A stretch of DNA of 64,000 nucleotides, from the NCBI GenBank assembly GCA_949357655.1, contig CASHTG010000008.1, forward strand, positions 1,082,109 to 1,146,108, written 5' to 3'. Source of the DNA: Parascedosporium putredinis (Eukaryota; Ascomycota; Sordariomycetes; Microascales; Microascaceae). The notes below the pieces were generated by a model that was given only the letters and a program-made list of their open reading frames with translations, did not search any database and was not told where the DNA came from. Of this stretch, positions 36,885 to 49,100 are shown piece after piece. The position numbers were made by a program, and so were the translations under genes. Every line of letters begins with the position of its first letter. Within the stretch, counting starts at the first letter, position 1.

Positions 36885-37170
36885 AAGTTTAGAAAGAGTT
36901 TAGAACTAATTTGGAAAGGGTTTAGAACCAATTTAGAAAGGGTTTAGAACTACTTTAGAAATACTAGGGTACTAATATTTCTTCAATATTTCTAATATTT
37001 CCTTAATATTTTCTTAATATTTCTTTAATATTTGTAATATTTCCTTAATATTTCTTTAATATTTTTAATATTTCTTTAATATTTTTAATAGTTCTTTAAT
37101 ATTTTTAATATTTTTTTAATATTTTTAATATTTCTTTAATATTTTTAATATTTCTTTAATATTTCTATTA
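36885..37170. repeat. AT-rich short tandem repeats inside the TIR element
   Basis: From 36885 to about 36965 a unit of about 22 bp built on TTTAGAAAGGGTTTAGAAC repeats three to four times. From about 36975 to 37165 degenerate units of TTTCTTTAATATTTTTAATA repeat. The second array resumes on the far side of the LTR (from 37712), showing that the LTR landed within it. Confidence 0.65.
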
Positions 37171-37171
37171 T

Positions 37172-37711
37172 TGTTACGACAAAGGTCGTGCCAACTGGCT
37201 TGCTGACAACCGAGCTGTCAGGAAGCCGTTGGAGAGATAGTGGTATCTCTGGAGTGATCGTGTGATCACTCGGTCGCTGCGAGGGTTACCAATCCTCAAG
37301 GGTCGCTAGGTATCACTTTCTTACAAGATACAATAGTCACGATGGAAGCTATAGTATCTGATATAAGGTAGTAAAAGGGTTGGTTTCTTCTCTCTAGCTA
37401 GTAAGGGATTCCTTCCCTTTTATATCTAGTCTACCCTTGTCCACTGCTTGTAATCGCTTACCCTTGGTTCTGCTTGTGATCACTATCTTCAAGGATAGCT
37501 CACGAGGAAGGGTAGCTCTTGCTTACTTATCAGTGTTCACTGACTAAGCTAGGATTACGAGCTGGTGCCAAGGTCGTGGTTCCTGGCGGGTCAGAATCGT
37601 AAGCTTGTGGGGCGTGCCCACATGACTCAGACTACGACAGCGACGGGCACTGGATCCCGTCCATCGTCTCTTTGCGCTGCCAGCCAGGTGGCGACCTCCG
37701 TTGGCCTAACA
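37172..37711. mobile_element. Solo LTR of a retrotransposon with perfect 5-bp duplication
   Basis: A 540-bp, more GC-rich block begins TGTTACGACA and ends TGGCCTAACA, giving TG...CA ends with a TGTTA/TAACA inverted repeat. It is flanked by ATTAT at 37167-37171 and 37712-37716. There is no internal gag or pol sequence, so this is what recombination between two LTRs leaves behind. It is less AT-rich than its host repeat, so it is younger than that element. Copia versus gypsy type is not decidable from the LTR alone. Confidence 0.82.
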
Positions 37712-37959
37712 ATTATATTCCTATAATATTTCTATAATATTTCTAATATTTCCTTAATTTTTAAAGATTTATTTAAAGATTTCTCATCTTATTACTATAT
37801 AATAGTCCTTTATTATCTTGCTTAGTAATCTCACTAACTAATGATTTTAGCTAATTAGAGAGGATTTTAGTAAGTCAGGTTATTGCGAAAAGTCAAGTCA
37901 TATCATATATAGTCAGCAACGCAACTTTCAGTCAAGTCATGTTTCCTTGCCAAAGATGT

Positions 37960-40854
37960 AGCAAGCAACAATTGCATCACGTGACTGTGAAGGGAGGGAA
38001 CGTCATGGTGGCTCTGAAATTGTTTTTTGTTTGATGTTATCGTTCTTGACCCGATCTTCTCTTTATGGGGAAGCTCGAAAAAAAGACGAAGAACAGTATA
38101 TACATCAGCAGAAACTCCCCGGGGAGGAGAGGATTCGATAAGGTGAGGAGAAGATTCAAGAATATAAGTAGGGAACCAATTTCAACCTTCAGCACTCGAC
38201 AAATATCTGTTGACAGGATATAAGCCTCTTTAGACCTCTAATAGACAGGAAGCGTTCCCCTGTCCCCTATGAGCCATCCACTTGCCCGAGCTCCGATAGA
38301 TCTGTACTGTCAGACGGTGTGAACCACTAGAGCAAGTGCAAAAATAGGATAATATTACCCATATTCTTATACCAGAACATGTGATCTTTATAGGGTAAAA
38401 CCCACTTCAACATGTACGCCCTAAGAAATTGAGGAGGATCTGCTCTGGTAATGATTATGCGGTTCAATATCGAGGCAATTACCGTGAAGACTCAGACCCT
38501 GACAACAGGGTGCGGAATCAGGCGACCCCGTGACCGCTTTAAGAAGCCGCCAAAATCAGGCTCAGGGAGTTCGGCGAAGCCAACGGATTACCTAGAATTC
38601 CCGGAGCGGAAGAGGTGCCAGTCAAGATGATAGTCACCTCCCGTACTGCACCAGAAGTGTCTTCTTGGCCTTGTGCATGCCCACCTCATGGACCTCGTGG
38701 ACCTGAATTACTCGCTACACCTTGGGGAGACGGAGCCATCAAGCCCCAAGGCAGCCGCGGCGACTACTAGTCATCGAGCTCAGCCTACCCGCCATCTTAT
38801 CGCTCGCAGCAAATTCCTCACGCTTCTTAGCGAGCAACGTCAGAAAACCCTCGACTTAGGCATCACCTCTTTGGGAATCACAGGGGCTCGTCGGGCTCTC
38901 TTTCGCGTTTACTTGTAAGAATATAGGTCAACCCTAAGAATTCGGTTGAACTACCGCCGGGAGCTTAACACACCTTATCCACTATGGGGTCAACAGCGCA
39001 GTGGTCATACGGCTGGCTACCTGTTGTATATTCTAGTGTTGTAATTATCCATTGAAATTCTAGAACTTGAAGGCGTTACATCTCCTATCACAAGGTGTAT
39101 ATTTCGTGTGATACCTCTCGAGGTACCATTATGTATATACAATTCTAATAGCGTCGCATTGCGTCCTAGTCCGGGGTTCAGTATGGTCAACAAAGCTTTT
39201 AATATATTAGACGGGTTAGATGCAATGCTATTCCGTTCCTTATCAACACTCTCCCTACTAGATTTGACAATGTGTACTTTAAATCAGGGACAGTCCTTGT
39301 CGGGTGCAACGAGCCACTCTCCTCTGTCTCATTATGATCAGATACCCACAACTGAGCACAGTATTTCACTCAGAAGCGGGCCAGGCACTGTTCCTCCGTT
39401 TCGACGTGGTCCTACTAAGGTGTATCTTCTCGCCGCTAAACGAATAATGAGGCGCTCGAGCTCAATCTTCCGAAAACCATACCTTGGGTAAGTACATTAG
39501 CTCTTAAGACTCTCAGATGAGAAACCCATCACACATATATTACAGAATAGAAGCTGACACCCTGTTAGACATGATAGCTATTATTCTATCGCATCATATA
39601 GAGTAAGATCATAATGTTCTCAGAGTAATGAAAGGCGTCTAGCTCCTGTGTTTCTTTCATCACCCTGCTGAGTTGCTACACAGCATCTAGCCTTCTATAG
39701 AGTGAATTACAAATATTGTTTTAGGCCTTATCTTTTCTCGTTTCGGCTTCTATAGCATGCTGAAATTAAGCTTTTAGCGTATTGTCAGAGTGAGACAAGG
39801 CAGTAAGCTCCTAAGGCAAGGTATAAAAATAAAATTAGAGTAACCAGCACCTATATGAGACAGGCAGTAAACCTTTTATCATCTTCCTTTGAAGTACCTC
39901 GGTACTCCTTCAACGACGGAGCAGGTACCGAGGGACTAACCTAGTACTTAAATTTGATTGGATATAGGAAAGAGGTGTGTGTTACCTGATTAACCCTTTA
40001 TGTCTCATTTTGATACCGCCGATTGGTGTCTTAACATTTATGTTAGCGACCGCTGTGAACCCGTTCGACCGGGCATTTCACTTACGGAGCGGGGTAATAA
40101 AAGCATCAGAGGACCCGGCTAGACATACATGTTAGTCTTTTATACTGCTTATATTTGTGGAGGGTATCCTCTTACCTGACTTAGCCCCACGGTCCTTAAG
40201 ATGCCTGGCAGGATAGCACCTGAGTCTTAAAGACCCCGCTCGCATGTCCTACTTTCGACTGATTTATACCTTATCATAGAGGCCTGCCTAGCTAAAACGT
40301 AAGAGTGAACGAGTTTAATTGTATATTCACTTATTCGTGGCGGTCATGTAAGATAGCTAGAATGGGACTGTCGCAAAGGGGCTCTTGAATCATTCATTTT
40401 GACCGAGTAAAGACTGTTTCGGCAACCTTTTCCCAGTAGCTCACAAAGGTCGCTAGCCCGCGATGAAGAGGGCAAGGGGTACAGCAGAGATCGTCCTATT
40501 CCAACAAGTAGTGTTCTATAGAGGCGGCATAGGGGAATTCTATCGAGATTTCCTAGCTGACCGTAATGATTCATTAACTCCTAATCATAGACCCTCGTGG
40601 GGTAGGCGCATAATAGTTCGCCGACTTCCCTTTATGAACACTTGTAGCCGGATAATGATTCGTTAACCCTTTTCGCTTAGTCGGCAAAGCCTCAACTATG
40701 GTAGATGAGAGTAAAATGGGGCCTGATATACAGGAAGCTTTAGTATATCTAGACTTGAACTCCCTTTACTCATTTCACATTCCCCCGACTCAGAGCACTG
40801 ATATCTAGCTTTTCATCAATTCAAATTAAGGCGACTATCTATTCCACATTAATA
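37960..40854. other. 2.9-kb subtelomeric region without a supported gene
   Basis: Mixed GC blocks (about 38440-38920) and AT-rich blocks (39500-40700). Frames at 38673-38918 and 39108-39491 have no domain I recognise; the first lies in the GC block and could be a relic of a retroelement or gene. A near-palindromic TACCTCGGTAC / GGTACCGAGG pair sits at about 39894-39933. Confidence 0.4.
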
Positions 40855-42831
40855 ATGTTCGACCAAAGAACCAAGCAAGCTCTAGCAATATTGTTATTCT
40901 TTCTTAGGCTAGGTGGGGCTCTTCAACTAGAGAACCATGGCTCTAGCGCAGTTAATACGGTCAAGAGTGTCTTTCCAGTTCAAATCCAGTATCAACCCCT
41001 CAGCGTCGAGGCCTATTATTCACGGAATGGCAAATACTCTTTTATTGATGACGTGTATTTGACCGTCACAAACGCACCCGTGACTCTGCAGACCGAGGTC
41101 ACACTTACTTCCACTAGGTATACGACTATAATGTCAGTATATGCGAGTATCATTCATACTAAAGGAAGGTGGCTGTCCTAACATAGTTACTAGTCCGAGG
41201 CTATGGTGCCCCCAAAACGCACCTCGCAACAGGCAAGCACATTGCAACCGACACGGAGCCCGAGCGAGGGGCCCAGAGTAGTTTCCAGCTCACCAACTGC
41301 TCTAGTTACCTTTCGCAGTAGCATAAGCGCTCACAGCGAATCTGGGATCATCAGAGTATTGACACCATCAAACTACGTCGAGCCCTCCTCGGATTTATCG
41401 TCCTCGACCCAGTCATCCACATCACTGGTGACCCAAAAGCAAAGTTCTGAAAGTTCAAAGAGTAGTTCGGATGGCTCTAGTAGCTCTCGGAGCAAATTGA
41501 CCTCCGAGGAGCCAGCGAGTTCTGAGGTGCCATCGACGACTGAAGAATCGTCGCCTACAGAAGAGCCATCTAGCACTCAGGACCTATCAAGCTCTGAGGA
41601 GCCATCAAAGACTGAGGAACCATCAAATACACAGGAGCCATCAACTACACAGGAGCCATCTAGTTCTGAGGCTCCATCTAGTACTCAGGACCTGTCAAGC
41701 CCTGAGGAGCCATCAAAAACTGAGGAACCATCAACTACACAGGAGCCATCTACTTCTACGGAGTCGCCTACTCCCTTCGTGATAACTTTCACGACGGATA
41801 AGAGTTCATCTTCAAGCCTAGGAAGCTCCACTAGCACCCCTAATAACTCTATCAGCTCTACGAGTAATACACTACCAAGGGTAGACCCACCCTCTAGCAC
41901 GACATCAACCTCTATGAAGTCATCCTCGACGGCAACATCGGAATTTTCGAAGTCGTCCTCTGGTACAACGTCGACGTCGCTAAAGTCATCCTCGACAACA
42001 TCGAAATCTTCGAAGTCATCGTCTACTATAACATCGACCTCTACAAAACAATCCTCTACCACGACATTAACCTCGTTAAAATCATCCTCTACCAAGATGT
42101 CGACGTCCTCAAAAACACCCTCTACTACGCTATCGTCAAGCACTATCAAGTCGAGCTCCAGCACCCAAAAACCATCATCAACTTTATCAGATCTCCCAAC
42201 TCCTACGAATTGTAATAATAAAGGGGTGGAATATGCAATTTACAGAAACAAGTACTATAATAGCGACCCTCCTATTTATAGTTCCTTCAGAGTTAGCACA
42301 TTTTGGAACGAAACTACACTCCATACAGGCGTTACTAATCGAATTGGCATCAATGGCACGAGAACCTCTACAGGTCCTTTCCAGATTTACGATGATGCCC
42401 CTGCGATGCCATTCCAAAGTGTTGCAGTAAATCATCGGGCGTACCTCTACGCGCCAATCAGCGGGAACTATAGTGTCCTAATTCCAACTTCTGATGAAGT
42501 TACTTATGTCTGGTTTGGGGATAAAGCTTACCTCGGCTACACAAAGGCCAACTCGGATGTAGAGCAATTATACACACACGCGCATACAGGGACAGATATA
42601 GAGTTTACTATTTTTCTTCAGAAGGGAACATATATACCCTTTCGGATTCTATGGGCGAATGGTCAAGGGGACTATAAATTTGCTGTTACAGTCTTGGCGC
42701 CAACTGGCCAAGTTATAGTTAATGGTGATGGATCATCAGAGGACTATCTGGTAAGGTTTGCATGTGGGGCTGCAGGCAGAGACACACCGGATTTTAAGCC
42801 ATTTGGGAAAGAGGTACCTCCTACCGCCTAG
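40855..42831 (+). CDS. GLEYA-domain cell-surface adhesin with Ser/Thr-rich stalk
   Basis: The ATG at 40855 begins a signal peptide (QALAILLFFLRLGGALQ). A GTATAT...CTAG intron at 41137-41193 joins it in frame to the long exon, giving about 640 residues. Residues about 190-270 are imperfect repeats of SSTQ, SSEEPS, KTEEPS, TTQEPS; then comes a Ser/Thr/Lys-rich stretch (SSSTT, TSLKSSS) likely to be O-glycosylated. The C-terminal 200 residues (from about 42220) are a GLEYA lectin-like domain: YAIYRNKYYN, YVWFGDKAYLGY, YIPFRILWANGQGDY. Such proteins bind host or cell glycans in fungal flocculins and adhesins. Domain order is inverted relative to Epa/Flo proteins, and I see no C-terminal GPI tail. 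No frame break. Confidence 0.85.
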
Positions 42832-43709
42832 CATAGAGTATAGTGTTAGTAGATAAGATTCCTAACTGTTCGCACGTTGTTTTAATCTACTACTATCAGG
42901 GAATGTGTAAAGTGTGGTAACCTATCCCCGGTATATACCTTTAGTCTACTATATCAGGTCTTATATCGTGTTCCTAGATAGTATTATGTAACTATACTAA
43001 GCCCTATTCTAAATTTCTACCTTAGTACCGAGGTAAAGCTATCAATAGTTAGGTCACGGGGGACGTAAATTTCTACGGCCGGTCTGTATACTATCTACAT
43101 TGAATAATCGTCGCCGTAGATGGGGCATGCCCGGGTAATGGGTTCAGCCTGTGGGGTATATTTTAGGCCCCTAGAAGCAGAATATAATGCTAACTAATAA
43201 AATAGATACTACCGGGTCAGAAATAAACCTGGATACGCACATACGAGCCATCAGGCCGAGCTGCATGCTGTATTAGGCGACGTATTTGCTTCGAAGCGAG
43301 CGGTATGCAGTCAAAGGCGGATAGTAGGAGTGTAGATCTGCATACGGGTCGCTCCGCCCAGTCATATTGTAATCAAGTCTGATTCAGCTTCCGTCGTTAA
43401 CATAATAACTAGGTCTATCAAGAAGTGGCAATCAAATGGCTGGCGGACGAACACACCGAGAACCCGCGATTTATGGGAAGAGATGATCGAACAGGTCTAC
43501 TAGCTTTCTAACCTCGGTGTGATTACGAATTCGGGATTGAAATCATCCCTTCGCCTAAGCGAGCGATCATAAAGTAGATCTTACTAAGTGTTCTAACATT
43601 CAAATTAGGCTTATACCCCCTCCCTCTATCGAAATTAGTGATATACTAGAAATGATATCAATGATATTCTAAAGCGTTTCTATTCTAACAGTAATATCAT
43701 TACATGGTT
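42832..43709. other. Intergenic, AT-rich, nothing recognised
   Basis: Region between the convergent adhesin and GH31 genes. TACCGAGGTA occurs at about 43026-43035, recalling the TACCTCGGTA element near 39900 and suggesting a dispersed repeat, but I cannot define one. Confidence 0.35.
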
Positions 43710-45766
43710 TTATGCCGATTTCTGCCTCTTAAATACCGGCATAAACTCAAGTGAACAACTGATTTGTAAAGTTACGCCACCTAAAAATATCTTAGTTTCA
43801 TCATAGAAGTCTATCCATGATTCCCCGGCTCCGAGACAAGGTAGGTAGACTGCTATACTCGTTGCTCCAGGATTGAGGACGGGGCAACAAAGGTATACAT
43901 CCCCATACATATATTGGTCAGTAATTTCCCAACAATTCTCATCATCGGGGAATTCATAGAACAACGTCCTTATAACAGGTGAGCCCCGGATGTGGGCCTC
44001 TTCCATGAGACGCCTCGTGTATGGTCGCAATGATTCCCGGATCAAGAGATACTTCTTACATATCTCGTAAGCCTCTGGACCGTAGGACCAGACCTCGTTG
44101 TCTGCCCCACTGCTCGATGTATGCACACCGCGTTTTGGCTCCCGATCCCCATGGAGGCGCATAACCGGGCAGAAGGCGCCCCATTGAAACCATCTGATAA
44201 AGAGCTCGCGAAAGCCACTATCCTCCGGATCACCTCCGTGGAAGCCGCCAATATCTGTAGTCCACCAGGGCAACCCAGCCATGCCCATATTTAGGCCGGC
44301 CGCTAGTTGATTCCGGAAACTTGGCCACGACGAGGCAATATCCCCGCTCCAAACAAGAGCCCCATACTTTTGGCTACCGATCCAAGCACAGCGAAGTAAG
44401 TTCACAATAGAATCGCTACCACCTACTTTCTTCATGCCCTCATAGAATGTTCGTGCATACTCGCGGGGATAAATATTTCCAACCTTTAAGGCCGGGCCCT
44501 GATGGTAGCGATAGTTGTCGAAGTCGTAGGCAGAGAATTCGGGCTCAGCTTGGTCTAGCCAAAAGGTTTTGATACCGTGAGAGTAGTAATTATCCTTTAC
44601 TTTAGCCCAAACGAAGTCCCGCGCTTGTGAGTTAGTGGTATCGTAATAGAGCGTTTGCCCTTCAAAGTCGAAGCTAGTTCGTATGCCTCGCTCGGTGCGT
44701 ATAAGCAAGCCCTTTTCGACCATTTCACTAAAATTTTCTGATCGCTTATCGACTGTCGGCCAGATAGAAACCATCAACTCGATTCCGAGAGACTTTAACT
44801 CCTGCACCATAGAACCTATGACGGTTGTTAGGTCTCCACAAGCTCAGTTCGTCATGCGGTGGGACGATCTATTGCACATACTAGGATCTGGCCAATACTT
44901 GGGGTCAAATTTCCATTCTCCTTGCATTGGCCAATGAAAAAGTCAACCACGATAACGTCGATCGGGAGTTGCCGCTGGCGGTATTCCCTCGCAACTCGGA
45001 GCAATTCTTCTTGACTTTCATACCGAAGCTTACACTGCCAGAAACCTAATCCGTATTCAGGCATCATTGGTGGTTTTCCAGTGACGGCCATGTAGGCCTC
45101 GACAATCTCAGCGGGGCGGTCACCAGCATAGATCCAATAGTCGATCGCTGTTGTGGCGTAAGCCTCGAAGCTCATGATGTTCTTTCCAAATACAGCGCGC
45201 CCGATGGCAGGGTTATTCCAAAGAAATCCGTACCCCCGAGATGACAGAGCGAAGGGCACGGTTGCTTGGGAATTCCTATGCGCAAGCTCAATATCTAGCC
45301 CCTTCAAATCAAGGTAAGGGTGTTGGTATTGACCCATCCCAAAAATCTTTTCGTTGGGATCCTGGCTCTCAAATCGCGTAGTGACATGGTAGTCCCCACC
45401 AACGATTGGCTTAAATTCTCGAGCTTGAATCTCTAACGCGCTGCACTTTTCATCGAGTAGGTCATGACGGTTTCTTGAGTATTCCTCGAGAATGACGGCG
45501 TTTGACTGCGAGTTAACGAGGGTCAGTTTACCTCTGTTAGTTATAGTTGCCTTGATCTTCCCATGGGTGATTGCAACGCCTTCCGGGGTACTGTGTATCT
45601 CCGGACTGTGGGTTATAGGCGGGGCGAGGCTTAAGGCTTGTATTTCATAAGGTAAGATGCTGGACTTGAAGGCTCGGACCCTAAAAGCATTAGGGCCCCA
45701 TGGTTCAACCCAAAGAGTTTCGCTGTCATACTTGAAGACGACGCGGTTATCTTCTTGACATAACAT
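43710..45766 (-). CDS. GH31 alpha-xylosidase / alpha-glucosidase-like glycosidase, intracellular
   Basis: Retaining exo-glycosidase of about 660 residues. ATG 45766, no signal peptide. The N-terminal beta-sandwich ends in FGMGQYQHPYLDLKG. The barrel has YGLGFWQCKLRY, then KTFWLDQAEPE with the nucleophile Asp (about 44570), LVWSGDIASSWPSFRNQ with the acid/base Asp (about 44325) and WWTTDIGGFHGG (about 44240). The C-terminal domain follows (RPYTRRLMEEAHIRGSPVIR, DQYMYGDVYLCCPVL). One intron at 44816-44881. One break at about 44936-44941, where one base is missing beside an A5 run in the stretch before DPKYWPDP. The FWLDQAEPE signature and intracellular location fit alpha-xylosidases that clip isoprimeverose or xyloglucan fragments; alpha-glucosidase remains possible. 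Its neighbours are a regulator and a sugar porter. Confidence 0.87.
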
Positions 45767-45994
45767 TCTGTCGGAAGGGGGATGTGAAGAATTTGGTCGT
45801 GATGATAGTGTAAGGTAAAAGGCTAACTGAGAGTTCTGTAAATTAATTAGGGGCTATGCAGAGGAGTAAAGATTTATGAATGTCAGTAAGGTTATAAAGG
45901 GACCTTCTACTAATACTTAAGAGAGTCGTATCGCTCAGTCCTGCTTAATGTCTACTACGCATAGTCTTTGATGGTGGCGGGTGCTGTACCACAT

Positions 45995-46009
45995 TCCGGT
46001 GGGGGTGGG
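45995..46009 (+). promoter_or_regulatory. TCCGGTGGGGGTGGG element upstream of the GH31 gene
   Basis: This 15-mer lies about 230 bp upstream of the GH31 start. An inverted relative, TTCCGGTGGTGGAT on the minus strand, lies at 46040-46053. An identical 15-mer precedes the sugar porter at 50792. CCG plus a G-rich half fits a protein with both a zinc cluster and C2H2 fingers, the type encoded between the two genes; binding is inferred. Confidence 0.6.
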
Positions 46010-46114
46010 GTCATGGGATTGGCAATTGTGGTGGGAGGCATCCACCACCGGAAGTGTCTGCAAAGGTGTAAATAAAGGTTCGTCACGCGTGTTCTTCTGA
46101 CCCGGCGGCCATGG

Positions 46115-49100
46115 CTATTTAATTCGGCATTCCTTTTTTAAACCGCGTAGAGCTTCAAGGAAGCTAGCCGCAATGCCCCAAACAAAGGGGCCCCGGTCCG
46201 AGTGCTCGGAATTTGCAGCTCTGCCCGCGGTGTGCTGACGAAGTAGTTGCGTCCCCTGTTCTAGGATCTTCCTCGGTGCACCGGAATGACAGATACTACC
46301 AATGTGTGTCAAGTGGCCGGACATTTTCTCCCCTTGTCTGACGAACGCTTGAACAATTTCATCATCGCACGGCCGGTCAATGTAGAAGAACAACGGTATG
46401 GAATCTTCCTCATACATTATGCTGTGGTCCGATGCCTCACTTCTTATGATAGGTGCACTCTTAGAGCTTTTGATAGTGCTGCCGGGAATAGCTTGGCCTT
46501 TACCCTGCTGACCAGTCTCACGTGTTTGTAACTCCTCGAAAAAGTGAACCGATGTGCTATAAGCCCACAATACTAGGGTGGAGAGGAAGATACCAAACGG
46601 TTCAAGGAAGGAGTTGACGGCATATCTTCGAACATGCCAGAAAAGTGCCCCGGCGTGAATGACGGCTAATCGAGCCTTGAACCAGTCTTCGATAGCCCAC
46701 CTTAAAACGGTACTGCGTAGTTTATTAGCTGCAACAACATGTAACTCATTCTGTGGATGTTGCGATGTTGAGGATGGTGCTGTAAGAGATTGGAGTGCCT
46801 CTGTTGGGGAGAGTAAGATCAATCGCGAAAGGTGTAGATGGAATGTTGCCGGGGTTCCCACCCTCCGGCTTTGGCGCTGATGGAATTGATATGCCAATGG
46901 AGGATGTCTAAGCAGTCGCAGGCACTATTACGCCACCTTGAGAGTATAGGTAAGGAGGGTGGCCAGGTGTCCTCCTTCGGCCTAAGCATTGTGCGCGGTT
47001 GAGTGGTCGCTTGTGGTACCCACGATGCTATGTTGACTTGGTGATACGAAAAGGCCTCCTGGGTCCTTCGGCAGATAGCATAAACAAGTAGAATTGCACC
47101 AAAATCGTCCACATTAGGCGCGAGCCTCTTCTCCATATACAGCATTTCTACTGCGTCTGAGATGTTCGCTGAGGTGGTGCATTAGCAATCACTCCCCCAT
47201 AGGTCGCTACTGCTCTATAAATGCCCGGGGTACTATCAAACTTACTAGATGGTAGTTCTGGAATCTCGAAGTCCTCTTCTAAGAAATTACGCCAAACTAT
47301 ATCTTCACAGGGCAAAGCAGTGCGTGCATCGTCGAGTTTTAGGAGGGAAGGTGACCCAAACTCTAGCCCGAAAATCCCGTCAAGTAGCTAAAGCTAAAGT
47401 ATGAGCAGATCAAGGTGTCGGAATTTCTACCGTTTTAAGACTTTACTTACCCAAATCATCAAGCCAGTCCTGATCCGTAATTCATCATGGAACGATGGGA
47501 GTCGTGCAAGAGGGCTAGAATTAGGGCTATCCTGAATCAGTATTAGGTCGGGCATTTCAGCTGACAGCAGCCCTAAGGTTCGACAAGCTTCGACGAGTCT
47601 GTAGCGGTCTGTTAATGAATCGTGCATTGCTTGTTGATCGCCGCTATGGGTTTTCCAAACCAAGTGTAGGGTCACCGCCTGGAGGAGGAGTAGAGGTTCC
47701 TCTTCCTTAGCCGGCTTACGGGTGCGATTAGCCCAAGGTAGGGAGAGGCTGCTGAACGAAGTCTGTGTGAAAAGCGAGGCCAGGGTACGGTCGAGTAGCT
47801 TGAATAACGACAGCCCGACTCCAGCATCAGCGCTGTCTTCGGCGTACCGAGAGCCAATTGCACATAGAGCGAGCAGAATGACCCAGCGCTGGGGTGGCAC
47901 ATAGAATTGAGCGTCCCGATATAGGAAAGGGAATGCGGGATGAAAGCAGCGGAAGTATAAGCCAAAAACCTTTGCATCTGGACTTGAGATGGGCATAAGC
48001 AGGAGTTAAGGGATGAGTCTTCCGCGAGCGCGATACCATCCTTCACTTGCTTGATGAGATTTTCCACTGCATCGGACGGCAAGAAACTTTTAGCTGATAC
48101 CTGGGCCTCGGTCTGCGTTTCAGTCGCCCTAGTATAGGATATTCCCGAGCTGCTAACGTTGGCCCCCGATTTGGTCCTACCAGGATGGCGGCGGATTGCG
48201 CGAGCTCTAAAAGGGGCTCTCCCGGCGTCACCCTCAACATATAACGTCGCGTTACTCGAAGTAGATGTAGCGGATGTGGCATTGCCCACCTCTGACCGAC
48301 TGTCCGTTGATATGACAGAACCAGAGCACTGCTGAATAGAAGTAAACGGATTGGGTATAGGCGATATGACATCAACTGTTGGGCTAAAGCCAGGAAGCGA
48401 TGCCGGCCACACCCAGCCCTCCTCTGCCCCGTTGGAACTGTCAATACATGGTGCAATTGGTGGTTCGCAATCGCCACCATTGCTTCCAAAAGTGAAGCTT
48501 CGTCTGCCCACTCCATACTTGTATGATCTTCAGGAGATAGCCAATTGTAGGAGAAGGCTGTGATGTTATAATTTGGGAGTTCGCTGGGGGCGACGTGGGC
48601 GCTGTTAAAATGACCTGGTAGAGGAGGCTCCTCGGCAGCTTTCCACGGGTGATCAGGAAGAAATATGCCCCCTCCCGCGATTCTAGCGCGGGCTGTATCC
48701 AGGGTGAGGCTTGTTCGACCTCGGTGTGCTGGATGGTTTCGGGGAGGTCGATTGTCACGTTTGGTGTCGGGAGTCCACTTTCTGGCAATACCCGGTCCCA
48801 GTCACTTGCTTCGATTGATGGACCTAGACTAACTATTGTTCGTAACTGCTCGAGCTGTGAGGGCGTGGGTGTCCCAGCAATGGCCTGGTTATTGCCTCCA
48901 TCAGGTTCTTGTGAGGCCTTTCGCTTTCGCAAGGGCGGGTATGAGCAATGGAGACCTTTCTCACGGCAGCGCTTGCATGGAGACCCTCTAAGGCACCGGA
49001 CACGGCTTGTTGCACATTCCTTACAAGCTCGGGGAAACGCGCCACTCGCGAGCGATAAATTTACCCTACTTTCGATGTGGGCAATAGCATGTCGATGTAG

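Larger units (their letters stand above)
36670..37959. mobile_element. Non-autonomous DNA transposon (TIR element), interrupted by a solo LTR
   Basis: The two ends, 36670-36746 and 37883-37959, are inverted copies of 77 bp with four mismatches; both begin ACATCTTTGG inward. Each arm carries ATGACTTGACT twice, the kind of subterminal repeat transposases bind. The interior is AT-rich with no transposase frame, so this is a MITE-like or relic element of about 745 bp before the LTR insertion. Three of the four arm differences are transitions, two of them G/A or C/T within one TA-rich stretch, as expected after RIP. I could not find a clear target-site duplication outside the arms, so the superfamily is unknown. 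Confidence 0.75.

Noticed and set aside
38673..38918. 81-codon frame in a GC-rich block
   Set aside because: No domain, no signal peptide; could be a retroelement or gene relic, but nothing in it supports a call.
41685..42164. 159-codon acidic frame on the minus strand
   Set aside because: Antisense shadow of the Ser/Thr-rich stalk of the adhesin.
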